Positions 33,379 to 45,735 of a DNA stretch of 64,000 nucleotides are shown here, piece by piece (position 1 is the stretch's first letter; each line of letters opens with the position of its first letter). The translations under genes were made by a program, and so were the position numbers. The DNA is from Nicotiana tabacum. Its lineage: Eukaryota > Streptophyta > Magnoliopsida > Solanales > Solanaceae. Location of the stretch: positions 133,934,060-133,998,059 of the forward strand of contig NC_134085.1 of assembly GCF_000715075.1 (NCBI RefSeq), written 5' to 3'. The notes under the pieces were generated by a model. That model did no database searches, had not been told where the DNA came from, and saw only the letters and a program-made list of their open reading frames with translations.

Positions 33379-33402
33379 AAGTATTCTCAATTGAGAATAC
33401 TT
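33379..33402 (+). repeat. Perfect 24-bp palindrome in the LTR (also in copies B and C)
   Basis: Half-site AAGTATTCTCAA followed by its exact reverse complement. Confidence 0.85.
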
Positions 33403-36400
33403 CGAATAAAGTTTGTTTAGCCTAAAAAAGGTCCGAATTCAAAGTTAAGCTTGGGTCCGTATTCATTTGAAGATTCAGAGGTATTTTCTTATTTCTTTCT
33501 GTATTTTATGTGTATATTGTTGCCTGTTTCAATAGCCTGTGTGCTTTTCATATTTGTTTATTTAGTTTTGTGATTCTGTCTCATACCCGTTCCTGTGATC
33601 AAATAATGGCATTTGTCTCTGTATGTTATGTTTGTTTACAATGTGTGTAATCGACTCGATTAAGTTCGTCGATTAGTTATATTATGAATTCCCGTTTATG
33701 ATAATACTGATTGAAACAATCTGTTTACCTATTGTTTGTTGACAATTGTTATAGATAGTCAGTTGATTAGTCTTTTAAATCATGCTTGTTTGTAAATCAA
33801 TGAGTCCGTCAAATGGATGTTGTGTGTGTATTGATTTCTGGGCAGTTAGTTTCAGGTAATGCCAATACTGACAATGCCCCTGCATTCATGCCAACTTCAA
33901 TTTCGATTCAAATTTTGTTCTGTTGAGTTGTTATTTGTTAATATGTTTGTATGCAAGTTCAGTGTTCAATCTGAATTTAGCTTTTGTACATTAACTATTG
34001 CATTTCCCTATTTAGCATAGTCTGTAAGGACAGAATGTTTGTTTGATTTAGGAATTGGTTATTAGCTGCTAAACAGTTTAATTCAGATAAATCTGTTAAG
34101 GTTTAGGCAGTCTTTGGTCTGGGGCAGTAATAACAATAATATTAAGGAATTTTCAAGGGTATTTCTGGGATAGAAACAGTAGGGTAATGTGATAATAGTA
34201 GTATGCTGATAGTGGAGTGATAATGGCTATTACTTAATGAGATAATGGGAAACAAAGGGTAATGGGAGTGCTGAAAATAAGGGAAAAAGTATCTTTAGTG
34301 GCTGATTTATTAAGAAATCAGCCTTAGTGTTATTTGGGTGGAGATTTCCTGATTTTTAAAAGAGAAAAGGGTCCAGACAGCACTTAAGAGAAGGGGGGCG
34401 AACCTGTATATAAAAAGGAGTTGGGATACAGAGAAAAAAAAGGAAGAAAACCAGAAAGAGAAAGAGAGAGGAATCTGAAAATTAGAGATTGAAGAGAAAG
34501 AATACACATATAGGGAGATAAAAGAAAGAAAACTAAGCAGAAAAATCAGAAATGGAAATCTGAAGAGGAGGAAGAAAACAGAAAAAGAAACAAAAAAGAG
34601 AACACACACAATCTGAAACATATGTAGAAGAAGAAAAGAAAAATCAGAAACATATTTTTTGAATATGTCCGGGTCTGTTTTTAGTGGTATTGTTTGGTTC
34701 AAATCTGAAATTTTTCTTAAAATTCTGTTACTGCTCGTCTGGTTTCACGGGACTTGATCAAACCTGCTGAGTTACTGGTATATTCTGTTGTTTTGTTGCT
34801 GCCGTTACTGCTGAAATTCACCTCTTCTACCCTCATTTTCAGGTACATATCTGTAAACTCATGTCATGAAAAGCTTCAACATGACAAATAAATGAAGTTT
34901 GGGATTATAATTATGTCCTTTACTCGTTTAGGTCTATTAGTTTAAATTTCAGTTTTGTTTCATGTTGGTTAATATAGTAGTATGCTTGACATGATAGCTA
35001 TTAGTTAATCATTCCCTTTTGAAGTTCGTATAAGTGTTGTAATAATGTTATCTATTTCAAAGTTTCTATAAGTATAAATTGTGTTCGAATTGTCAACATG
35101 GTAGAAAGTTGGTCATTAATCCGATCTTGTGATGTTGTTAGCTAAATAAAATAGTATAGAAATATCAAAAACTATATTATTAGCTTATTTTGTTAAATAT
35201 CCGATGTTGTTTAAGGCTAGACAATGTTAATTGTATTTCGTTCATAGATGGCATAATAACGGTTATGTGAATAGCCATGGTAGAAATGCGAATTGATATA
35301 ATCCGTCTCGTTTATGATGTTGGAATATGATGAATGGTTCAGACATAACACTATGTTGCATGTAACGCTATTTTATTGAGTCAATTTGTATAATAATCTC
35401 TTTCTCATCAATTTGATTATTTATCGTCATAAACAAATTAACTAAGCAATTATAACTTTGGACTAAAAAACAACTATATGAGAATGAGATGGGATGTATA
35501 AGCACGAATTGCAACATTTAATGTCAATGATATGTAGAAATAGAGTTTGCACTAAATATAAAATGAAAACTCTTCGGAAACTGTTAATTTGTTTATCAAA
35601 TTAATTCTTTTCCCGGTTTTATATATGATTCGAAATTTTTTTATATACTAATGTTGTATTCATGATAAAAAATGGTAGTATTACCTACAAACAATATTCT
35701 TGTTCTACTCGTTAAATTCGAATGGTTCTTGAGGAATATAATTCATACGAAAAAAATATAATTTGTGGTTGACACTTAATAAATTGAGAATTCTTTTCAA
35801 GAAATTTAGAGGCATTTCAAATAGGGATTTCTCATGACTTTCATATAAAAATATATGGAAGTAATAAACAATTTGTGGAAAATCTCTACTACTATTAAGA
35901 ACATTTTGCGTGATTAGGGATGCGTTCGCGCAACCTGATTATATTTCTAAAAGCAATTCGGATTATGCGTTCTCGCAACTTTGAGCGAATATTTAATAAA
36001 AAAAGGGGTTCCTTGGAAAAAAATCAAATTAATCTCATATAACCCGAGATGTGCAGTTCATTATTTAATCATACAAAAGGGGCGAATGTCCTTGATTTTA
36101 TTTTAAGCACAATTGCATACATCTTATTTTTATATATACAAAAAATATTATCAATCATTCTGTGTACACGTATGCGTGACACGATTCTTTACGTTTATAA
36201 ATATATATATAATATGAATATACGTACGTGTGATTCGTTTCAAAGAAAATCTTTAATTGAAAACAATCTAAACAAAAGCGGTAATAAAATCGGGCAACAA
36301 GAAAAAATGTATTTAGTAAATCAAGATAATTAAGCCAAATATAAAAATGGTTAAGCGACCGTGCTAAAACCACGGAATTCGGGAATGCCTAACACCTTCT

Positions 36401-36626
36401 CCCGAATTAACAGAATTCCTTACTCAGGATTTCTGGTTCGCAGAATAATAAACAGAGTCATATTCTCCTCGATTCAGGGATTAAAACCGGTGACTTGGGA
36501 CGCCTTAAAATTCCCAGGTGGCGACTCTGAAACAAACAAACAAATCCCGTTTCGACTGTCCTTTAATTGGAGAAAACTCCTTCGCACCCTCGCGGGGCCG
36601 GAAAAGGAGATGTGACAGCTCTGTCC

Positions 36627-39600
36627 TTGTAAGAGTAATTTTTTTTTATAATTAAAATTAGGATTTTAATAATTAGAAATAAAATTAGGAAATGGAAAAT
36701 AATTTATAAAGGTAAAAATCGGACTTGGATTGAAATCCAGGCCCAAACAAAATCACTTCCCCACAGCCCAATCCAAAAACCCATGTCCGGTCCAATTCAA
36801 CCAAACCAAACGACGACGTTTGGTTATATTTCATCAAGGGCTGTTGGATTAAATCAATCCAGCGGTTGATATTATACAACCCTTACCCGTAACCCTTACC
36901 CGACCCATTGCCCCGATTCAGCCAGACCCTAATGTTAAACCAAACGACATCGTTTGGTTAAATGAACTGATCCTGACCGTGGATCAGGTTTGATCTGACG
37001 GTCATTATCAATCCACCCCATCCCTATATAAATCCAAATCCCTACCCCGGTCCCCTAACTAAACACCCCCCTCCTCTCCTGTTCATCGTCATCTCTGAAG
37101 CACACCCCTAACCCTAGCCGCCCTAATTCCCCATTGCCTGAAACCCGGCGGCAACAACGCCGCCGGTCACCTCCTAAACACCCTCGACTCCTCACAACCC
37201 CCACTTTACGGATCTAATATTAGTTTCCTTCGAATCAGATCACATAGTCTCGAATCTTCGATTGAAGGTTGGTCTGAAAAACCAACTTTCTCCGATGGCC
37301 TCCAAATTAACACCACAGTCTCCCCTGTCCATCCTCATCACGGATCTGTTGGTGACATGGTTCGAATCCTCCTGGAACCGCTCGAATCTTCATTTGAAGA
37401 TTCGAGTAAAACCTGACCCTATCCCAACCTACCTCAAACGCACAACAGTTATCCACCTGACCCCCCTCGTGCCTAGAACACCTTTGTTTTGATTCGAATA
37501 TACCTAGAAATGTTCGGATTTGAGATCGAAGAATCAGAAACCCTAAAAATTTCCAATCATGGAATCTGTTCAATTCAAGTGAGGGATTGAGGTCTAAGAG
37601 ACTTTAATCAAAGTATTCTCAATTGAGAATACTTCGAATAAAGTCTGTTTAGCCTCAAAAAGGTCCGAATTCAAAGTTAAGCTTGGGTCCGTATTCATTT
37701 GAAGATTCAGAGGTATTTTCTTATTTCTTTCTGTATTTTATGTGTATATTGTTGCCTGTTTCAATAGCCTGTGTGCTTTTCATATTTGTTTATTTAGTTT
37801 TGTGATTCTGTCTCATACCCGTTCCTGTGATCAAATAATGGCATTTGTCTCTGTATGTTATGTTTGTTTACAATGTGTGTAATCGACTCGATTAAGTTCG
37901 TCGATTAGTTATATTATGAATTCCCGTTTATGATAATACTGATTGAAACAATCTGTTTACCTATTGTTTGTTGACAATTGTTATAGATAGTCAGTTGATT
38001 AGTCTTTTAAATCATGCTTGTTTGTAAATCAATGAGTCCGTCAAATGGATGTTGTGTGTGTATTGATTTCTGGGCAGTTAGTTTCAGGTAATGCCAATAC
38101 TGACAATGCCCCTGCATTCATGCCAACTTCAATTTCGATTCAAATTTTGTTTTGTTGAGTTGTTATTTGTTAATATGTTTGTATGCAAGTTCAGTGTTCA
38201 ATCTGAATTTAGCTTTTGTACATTAACTATTGTATTTCCCTATTTAGCATAGTCTGTAAGGACAGAATGTTTGTTTGATTTAGGAATTGGTTATTAGCTG
38301 CTAAACAGTTTAATTCAGATAAATCTGTTAAGGTTTAGGCAGTCTTTGGTCTGGGGCAGTAATAACAATAATATTAAGGGATTTTCAAGGGTATTTCTGG
38401 GATAGAAACAGTAGGGTAATGTGATAATAGTAGTGTGCTGATAGTGGAGTGATAATGGCTATTACTTAATGAGATAATGGGAAACAAAGGGTAATGGAAG
38501 TGCTGAAAATAAGGGAAAAAGTATCTTTAGTGGCTGATTTATTAAGAAATCAGCCTTACTGTTATTTGGGTGGAGATTTCCTGATTTTTAAAAGAGAAAA
38601 GGGTCCAGGCAGCACTTAAGAGAAGGGGGGCAGACCTATATATAAAAAGGAGTTGGGATACAGAAGAAAAAAAAGGAAGAAAACCAGAAAGAGAGAGAGA
38701 GGAATCTGAAAATTAGAGATTGAAGAGAAAGAATACACATAGAGGGAGATAAAGAAAGAAAACTAAGCAGAAAAATCCGAAATGGAAATCTGAAGAGGAG
38801 GAAGAAAACAGAAAAAGAAACAAAAAAGAGAACACACACAATCTGAAACATATGTAGAAGAAGAAAAGAAAAATCAGAAACATATTTTTTGAATCTGTCC
38901 GGTTATGTTTTTAGTGGTATTGTTTGGTTCAAATCTGAAATTTTTCTTAAAATTCTCTTACTACTCGTCTGGTTTCACGGGTCTTGATCAAACCTGCTGA
39001 GTTACTGGTATATTCTGTTGTTTTGTTGCTGCCGTTACTGCTGAAATTCACCTCTTCTACCCTCATTTCCAGGTACATATCTGTAAACTCATGTCATGAA
39101 AAGCTTCAACATGACAAATAAATGAAGTTTGAGATTATAATTATGTCCTTTACTCGTTTAAGTCTATTAGTTTAAATTTCAGTTTTGTTTCATGTTGGTT
39201 AATATAGTAGTATGCTTGACATGATAGCTATTAATTAATCATTCCCTTTTGAAGTTCTTATAAGTGTTGTAATAATGTTATCTATTTCAAAGTTTCTATA
39301 AGTATAAGTTGTGTTCGAATTGTCAACATGGTAGAAAGTTGGTCATTAATCCGATCTTGTGATGTTGTTAGCTAAATAAAATAGTATAGAAATATCAAAA
39401 ACTATATTATTAGCTTATTTTGTTAAATATCCGATTTTGTTTAAGGCTAGACAATGTTAATTGTATTTCGTTCATAGATGGCATAATAACAGTTATGTGA
39501 ATAGCCATGGTAGAAATGCGAATTGATATAATCCGTCTCGTTTATGATGTTGGAATATGATGAATGGTTCAGACATAACACTATGTTGCATGTAACGCCA

Positions 39601-40847
39601 TTTTATTGAGTCAATTTGTATAATAATCTCTTTCTCATCAATTTGATTATTTATCGTCATAAACAAATTAACTAAGCAATTATAACTTTGGACTAAAAAA
39701 CAAGTATATGAGAATGAGATGGGATGTATAAGCACGAATTGCAACATTTTATGTCAATGATATGTAGAAATAGAGTTTGCACTAAATATAAAATGAAAAC
39801 TCTTCGGAAACTGTTAATTTGTTTATCAAATTAATTCTTTTCCCGGTTTTATATATGATTCGAAATTTTTTATATACTAATGTTGTATTCATGATAAAAA
39901 ATGGTAGTATTACCCACAAACAATATTCTTGTTCTACTCGTTAAATTCGAATGGTTTTTGAGGAATATAATTCATACGAAAAAAAATATAATTTGTGGTT
40001 GACACTTAATAAATTGAGAATTCTTTTCAAGAAATTTAGAGGCATTTCAAATAGGGATTTCTCATGACTTTCATATAAAAATATATGGAAGTAATAAACA
40101 ATTTGTGGAAAATCTCTACTACTATTAAGAACATTTTGCGTGATTAGGAATGCGTTCGCGCAACCTGATTATATTTCTAAAAGCAATTCGGATTATGCGT
40201 TCGGGCAACTTCGAGCGAATATTTAATAAAAAAAGGGGTTCCTTGGAAAAAAATCAAATTAATCTCATATAACCCGAGATGTGCAGTTCATTATTTAATC
40301 ATACAAAAGGGGCGAATGTCCTTGATTTTATTTTAAGCACAATTGCATACATCTTATTTTTATATATACAAAAAATATTATCAATCATTCTGTGTACACG
40401 TATGCGTGACACGATTCTTTACGTTTATAAATATATATATAATACGAATATACGTACGCGTGATTCGTTTCAAAGAAAATCTTTAATTGAAAACAATCTA
40501 AACAAAAGCGGTAATAAAATTGGGCAACAAGAAAAAATGTATTTAGTAAATCAAGATAATTAAGCCAAATATAAAAATGGTTAAGCGACCGTGCTAAAAC
40601 CACGGAATTCGGGAATGCCTAACACCTTCTCCCGAATTAACAGAATTCCTTACTCAGGATTTCTGGTTCGCAGAATAATAAACAGAGTCATATTCTCCTC
40701 GATTCAGGGATTAAAACCGGTGACTTGGGACGCCTTAAAATTCCCAGGTGGCGACTCTGAAACAAACAAACAAATCCCGTTTCGACTGTCCTTTAATTGG
40801 AGAAAACTCCTTCGCACCCTCGCGGGGCCGGAAAAGGAGGTGTGACA
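36627..40847 (+). repeat. LTR copy B, lacking its first about 335 bp
   Basis: Matches copy A from 32394 onward and ends TGTGACA at 40847, next to the PBS. Nine bases (GCTCTGTCC) separate it from copy A. It shares many variants with copy C against A, for example the intact GGCGGC/GCCGCC arms near 37146 and the CAGAAGAAAA insertion near 38660. Confidence 0.92.
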
Positions 40848-40852
40848 GCTCT

Positions 40853-40870
40853 GGCGACTCTGCTGGGGAC
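40853..40870 (+). other. Primer binding site (tRNA-Arg type)
   Basis: TGGCGACTCTGCTGGGGA begins five bases after LTR copy B. Plant tRNA-Arg(ACG), as I recall it, ends CCCCAGCGGAGTCGCCA, which pairs with one mismatch. Arg priming is typical of Ogre. Confidence 0.75.
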
Positions 40871-41664
40871 TTTAAGAACCCAGAACCACTGGTTCAGGAT
40901 TTAAGAATTCGAGCTTAAAATAACTGTTATAGTTGGCTTTATTTATTATATGATTTTCGCCTGTTTATGCTTAATATGCTAAATGTTGCTTTTTATCGCT
41001 TTAATATTATTTGAATTGTGAATATATACAATTGTTACGAAACCCCCTTCTTTCTGAGTCTTCTGAATTTATGGTGCACACGTGCGCGTGGCCCACCCTT
41101 CTGTTAAAGTCATACCAAATAAGACGAAGTTGGGACAAGTAACTAGGCCGGGTAGACTTTCGTGCTCCCGGTACGTTGCCCCCACTTCGGCTCAAACTGT
41201 CCGTTTGGGTGAGCCAGGTTTAGAACAATCTGCCTCAGGTTTTTCACTTAGAATAACTCAGCCATGTACCGGATCCCTAGTAGGAACGTCTATTTGCATC
41301 ATGTACATTTGGCCTTGGAGACTCAACACAGGGGTTGGGTCTGTCTAGGACAGGTGAACCCGAAATGAAAAGACCATTCTGATGCATCTTACTTGCTACT
41401 TGTGCATTCATTTGCCTCGGATTTGCTTGTTGACCAGCTTAATTGAAAAAAAATCATTGCGAGAGCCGAGAAATAAAATGTTTTTTATAAAAAAATATAG
41501 ATAGCCGAGAAATAAAATGTTTTTTTTTAAAAAAAAATATATATATATATAGTTTTAAGTTTTGAAAAAAATAAGAAGTGCTAAATAAATAGATAAATTG
41601 ATTTTTTTTAGTGTCTGTTTTCAAAATGAGTCTTGATTTTGTTAAAATTAATTTCAGATACAAA
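40871..41664 (+). other. Leader between PBS and ORF1
   Basis: No gene. It contains a two-copy repeat of GCCGAGAAATAAAATGTTTT near 41464-41530 and an ATTTCAG acceptor-like site at 41651-41657, just before the favoured ORF1 ATG at 41665. Confidence 0.5.
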
Positions 41665-43736
41665 ATGAGCACCACACAAAACCCACCGTCCGCAAATGCA
41701 GACGAGTTTCTATTTCGGCTTCAGATGTGGTGGTATGAGTTAGGCGAAGATGGTCAAAAATGGGTCATTAAGCATTTTGGAAATCTCACAGATATTATGA
41801 AAGTTAAACCACGGGATGATCTGATTGCGGCGTTAGTAACTTTTTGGGACCCTGTTCACAATGTCTTTCGTTTCTCTGATTTCGAGCTTACCCCTACATT
41901 AGAAGAGATAGCTGGATATGCTGGTTTTGATAGAGATCTAAGAAATCAAAATCTGATATTCACAAAGGCTCCCTCAGTGCATCGATTCTTAGGTCTTCTA
42001 AACATCAGTAATCAAATCAGAAAAAGCAATATGGTCAACGGGTGTTGTTCTTTCAACTTCCTATATTCAAGATTCGGAAAGCCGTATGGGTTTGAAATTC
42101 ATGAAAAGGGCCTTACTAACAAGCAAAACAAAGACACCTGGCAGATTCACCGTCGTTTCGCCTTCATGGTGGCTTTTCTAGGAATCATGGTCTTCCCAAA
42201 CAAAGAACGAACAATTGATATTCGCACAGCGAAAGTTGTGCAGGTCCTCACCACCAAGGAAAATCACACCCTTGCCCCGATCATCCTTTCAGACATTTAT
42301 CGGGCGTTGACTTTATGTAAATCAGGGGCAAAAGTCTTCGAAGTATGCAAAATTTTGTTGCAAATGTGGATGATTGAACATCTGCAACATCAGCCCAAGA
42401 TCATACAGTATGGTCCAAGCAATGATAATTTCATCGAGAGTTATGAGGAAAGAATAAAAGATTATAAGTCCCCAGAAGGGATGGAAGCCTGGGTATCTCA
42501 TCTAAGGGCTTTAACTGCGAATCAAATTGAGTGGACTTTGGGATGGCTCCCAATGAGGGAGGTGATACACATGTCAACCTCGAATAGTTATTTGCTACTA
42601 TTGGGATTGAGAAGCATCCAGCCATATGCGCCACTAAGAGTTCTAAGACAACTAGGGAGATACCAAGTAGTTCCTGATGATGAAGATTTGAGTATGCAAG
42701 TAATCGAGTTACACCTTGAAGCCACTCTTCCCGAGGCTCTAATTCAGCAGATGTGGAATGAATGTCGATACTTGAAAAGTGATACTCAAGTCCCAGACAC
42801 TACAAAGGGCGAGATAAATCCAGGATATGCAAGGTGGTTTGAGAAACGGTCCCGCGTGGATGATGTACCAGAACCCGAGCTAAGAAGGCCAACAAAAAGA
42901 CCCCATGTTCAAACCTTTAATGATAACATCCAAGAGCGGTTGATTTGGGGAGAAAAGGAAAAAGGGTACAAAGCAACTATCCATGCCCTAAAGGAAAATC
43001 TGAGAAGCCTCAGTCTGGAGAAAGATTTGCAAGCACAAGAAGCCGAAGGCGAGAAGAAGAGTCTAGCTTGTGAGAATGAAAATCTTCACGCTCAATTTCG
43101 AAAAATGAAAAAAGCTTCTGAAACACCAATGAGGAGTTGGAAGGATCAAAAAATTATCGCCAATCTTTTTGAAAAAATGCAAGATTATGATTCCATTTTT
43201 GCAAAAACGAAAGGGCGTTGAGCAAAGCTAAAGAAAGAATCCAACAATTAAACGAAAAAGCCAGATCTAATAAGGAACGCCAAGTAAGACAATCCGAAGA
43301 AGACAGGGCACAATTCAAGAAGGAAAAAGACCATTGGATACGTTCAGAAGACCAACTTCGTGCGCGAGTGGAAGAAGCGAGAAGGTACAACAGAGAACAT
43401 CAGCACGCAGACATTGACAGAGAAAGAGCACAGGCAAGACTCGATCTGGCCAGGCTCCAAGCTAAGTTAGAGTCAGCTTTAGATCGTGAGGACCGTATCA
43501 GAGATATAGCCACCACTCGCCAATAGCAACTGCAAAACCAAGACCAACGTCTCCAAGATTTCAGGGCACAAATCCATGATTTAGCGGTTTACACTTCTCA
43601 AAGTTATGTGAACTGCCAAGGGATGGATTATGAAAGGTTTATAGAACATGCACCTATTTTGGCCCGTCATCTGGCAACGGAGTTAGAAAGAATGTATCGT
43701 ACGCTGGGAGGTCATCCAGGTCAAGCCCCACATTGA
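41611..43736 (+). pseudogene. Ogre ORF1: plant-mobile-domain-like protein with coiled coil
   Basis: A 536-codon frame opens at 41611; Met at 41665 (MSTTQNPPSANADEF) is the likelier start because an acceptor-like AG precedes it. The first about 370 residues resemble the helical domain of Ogre ORF1 and plant-mobile-domain proteins (HNVFRFSDFELTPTLEEIAGYAG is the signature). Its role is unknown. From about residue 430 it turns into a long charged coiled coil. A single-base shift near 43200 moves the frame; the coiled coil continues from 43218 through a TAG at 43524 (likely CAG) to TGA at 43734. Confidence 0.75.
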
Positions 43737-44250
43737 GCAGATAATCCAATGATTGACAACAAAAGTGGAAAGTGGAGCATGTTGAGAGATGTTAAGAGTT
43801 GTGTCTTTTATTTGGGTGTGTGTGTTTCAAACCATTTTCTTATAAGGTTTTCAAATGTAATGTCTGTTCCATCTTTGTATTATTTTCAAGAATAAATAAA
43901 AGTGTTTGCCTTACGTCCGAACTACGCAAGGTCTAATTCATGCGGGGGCATGATACGTAGGCAATCTCTATAAGATTCGACCACAATAAAAAATATATAA
44001 AATAAATTAAGAGTGAGTAACAATAAAAATTTCAAGAAAGCTGGGACGACACAAGCAGCCGAGCAAATGCATAATATAAAGGGGTTATTTGTCTAGGAAC
44101 ATTGCATCTCAACGTGTAACTATATATGTGTTAAACTCTCAAAACTAACAAGTTTGCTCATTTCTACAATTCAAGCAGTTAGTTTCTCTAAAGAGTATAC
44201 TGGCATATTATCATTATCACACGAGATCAAAAGGACCAATACCCGAAAGT
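43737..44250 (+). other. Non-coding spacer between ORF1 and gag
   Basis: AT-rich, with a block GAACTACGCAAGGTCTAATT and ATGATACGTAGGCAATCT near 43917-43967 that looks conserved in type; a similar GATACGTAGGCGCCTC lies after pol at 51653. No gene. Confidence 0.5.
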
Positions 44251-45735
44251 ATGTCTATCCCAGATGTTGACACAGGTATTGAGCTAGAGGAGATGGATGT
44301 CGGGAAAATGAAAGAAGAGATGTTTAAACTCAAGCAGCAAATGGCTGAGATGTACCGGGCCTGGTCTACAGGGCAGTCACCCCCATCTTACCCAACTAAC
44401 CCTGCTCCATCAATGGCCCAAACTCAGGATAATCTTAGCACTGAATTATCCCCAAATTTCCCCATCTACCAACACTACCGAGGCACCACCTCTCAGACAC
44501 CGCAGTCTCCCCCTCCTAAACCAGTTCCATACTTTCCTCCACCTGTAACTCCTGTCTTTGTGACACCTCCCACAGCTACACTCCACAAATCTCCTAGTGA
44601 ACCTACATTCCAGGCCCAGGACAACCAATATTACCCCCGGAGCCCACCCTCAAAGCCTCCGAAATTCATTCAACTACTCCTCGTTTTGACCTCCCAACCG
44701 AAATTGACAAGCCAGCCAAAAATGCTGAACAAGAAGAGATGTTCAGGAAGGTCAAAAGCCTAGAACAATCGTTCCGAGACATGCGAGGGTTAGGTGGGCA
44801 AGTCAGTGTAGCCTACAAGGATTTGTGCTTGTTCCCAAATGTACAATTACCAGTTGGCTTCAAGATGCCTAAATTTGACCTATACAATGGGCACGACGAC
44901 CCAGTAGCCCACTTAAGGGGTTTCTGCAGCAAGATGCGAGGAGTTGGGGGAAAGGACGAATTATTGATGGCTTACTTCAGTCAAAGTTTAAGCGGATCAG
45001 CTTTGGAGTGGTATACATGCCAGGACCATGGGAGATGGTACACCTGGGATGACCTGGCACAGGCATTTGCATACCATTTCCAATACAATCTGGAAATCAT
45101 CCCAGATCGACTATCTTTGACAAAATTTGAGAAAAAATACAGTGAAAGTTTCAGAGAGTATGGCTTCCGGTGGAGAGAACAGGCAGCAAGAGTGGATCCT
45201 CCTATGAAGGAGAGTGAAATGGTAGACTACTTCCTTCAAGCCTTGGAACCAACTTACTATGCCCATTTGGTTTCAGCGGTAGGAAAATCATTCAACGAAG
45301 TAGTGAAGATGGGAGGTATGGTGGAAGAAGGCCTCAAGACAAATAAAATCATGAGCTATTCGGCTATTAAGGCAACTACTCAAGCTATTCAAGGCGGGGT
45401 AGGAGGAATCGGAAGAAAGAAAAGGGAGGAAGCAGCGGTAGTTGATTCATGAACTTGGTCGGGATCCAGAGGTTCACCTCCTTACTATAATCAACATCGA
45501 CCTCACCAATCAACTCACCACCACAATTCACCTCAACACTACTATCACCCTTCGGAACCTCATTTTCCCATCAACCATGCACAAACATACAATCATCCAC
45601 CTGCTCACGCTAATTGGCGTGCTCCTGTCATACCAAGTACCTACCCTTATCCGCGAGCCCACTCCGGACCAGGTTTCAGACCTAGTCCAGTATTCAGGGG
45701 TGAAAGGGGGCAGAAAAAGAAAACCTACACTCCAT
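44251..45735 (+). pseudogene. Ogre gag, one frameshift and one stop
   Basis: Gag starts at 44251 (MSIPDVDTGIELEEMDVGKM) with a short coiled coil and a proline-rich segment. A single-base shift in the C-rich run near 44635 moves it into the frame used from 44739. The capsid domain is clear: KMPKFDLYNGHDDPVAHLRG, YFSQSLSGSALEWY and FREYGFRWREQAARV. TGA at 45450 (probably from CGA) interrupts the frame before a His/Pro-rich linker, which reads on without shift into protease. Confidence 0.85.

Larger units (their letters stand above)
32059..36617 (+). repeat. LTR copy A (outer 5' LTR, 4559 bp)
   Basis: It has the same length and order as copy C. It includes a TATATAAA box (32793-32800), a 12-bp-arm inverted repeat (33149-33174), a 24-bp palindrome (33379-33402) and a purine-rich GA tract near 34430-34640. 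It is followed by GCTCTG, the first six bases of the internal region. Open frames within it recur in copies B and C only because the LTR is repeated. Confidence 0.93.
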
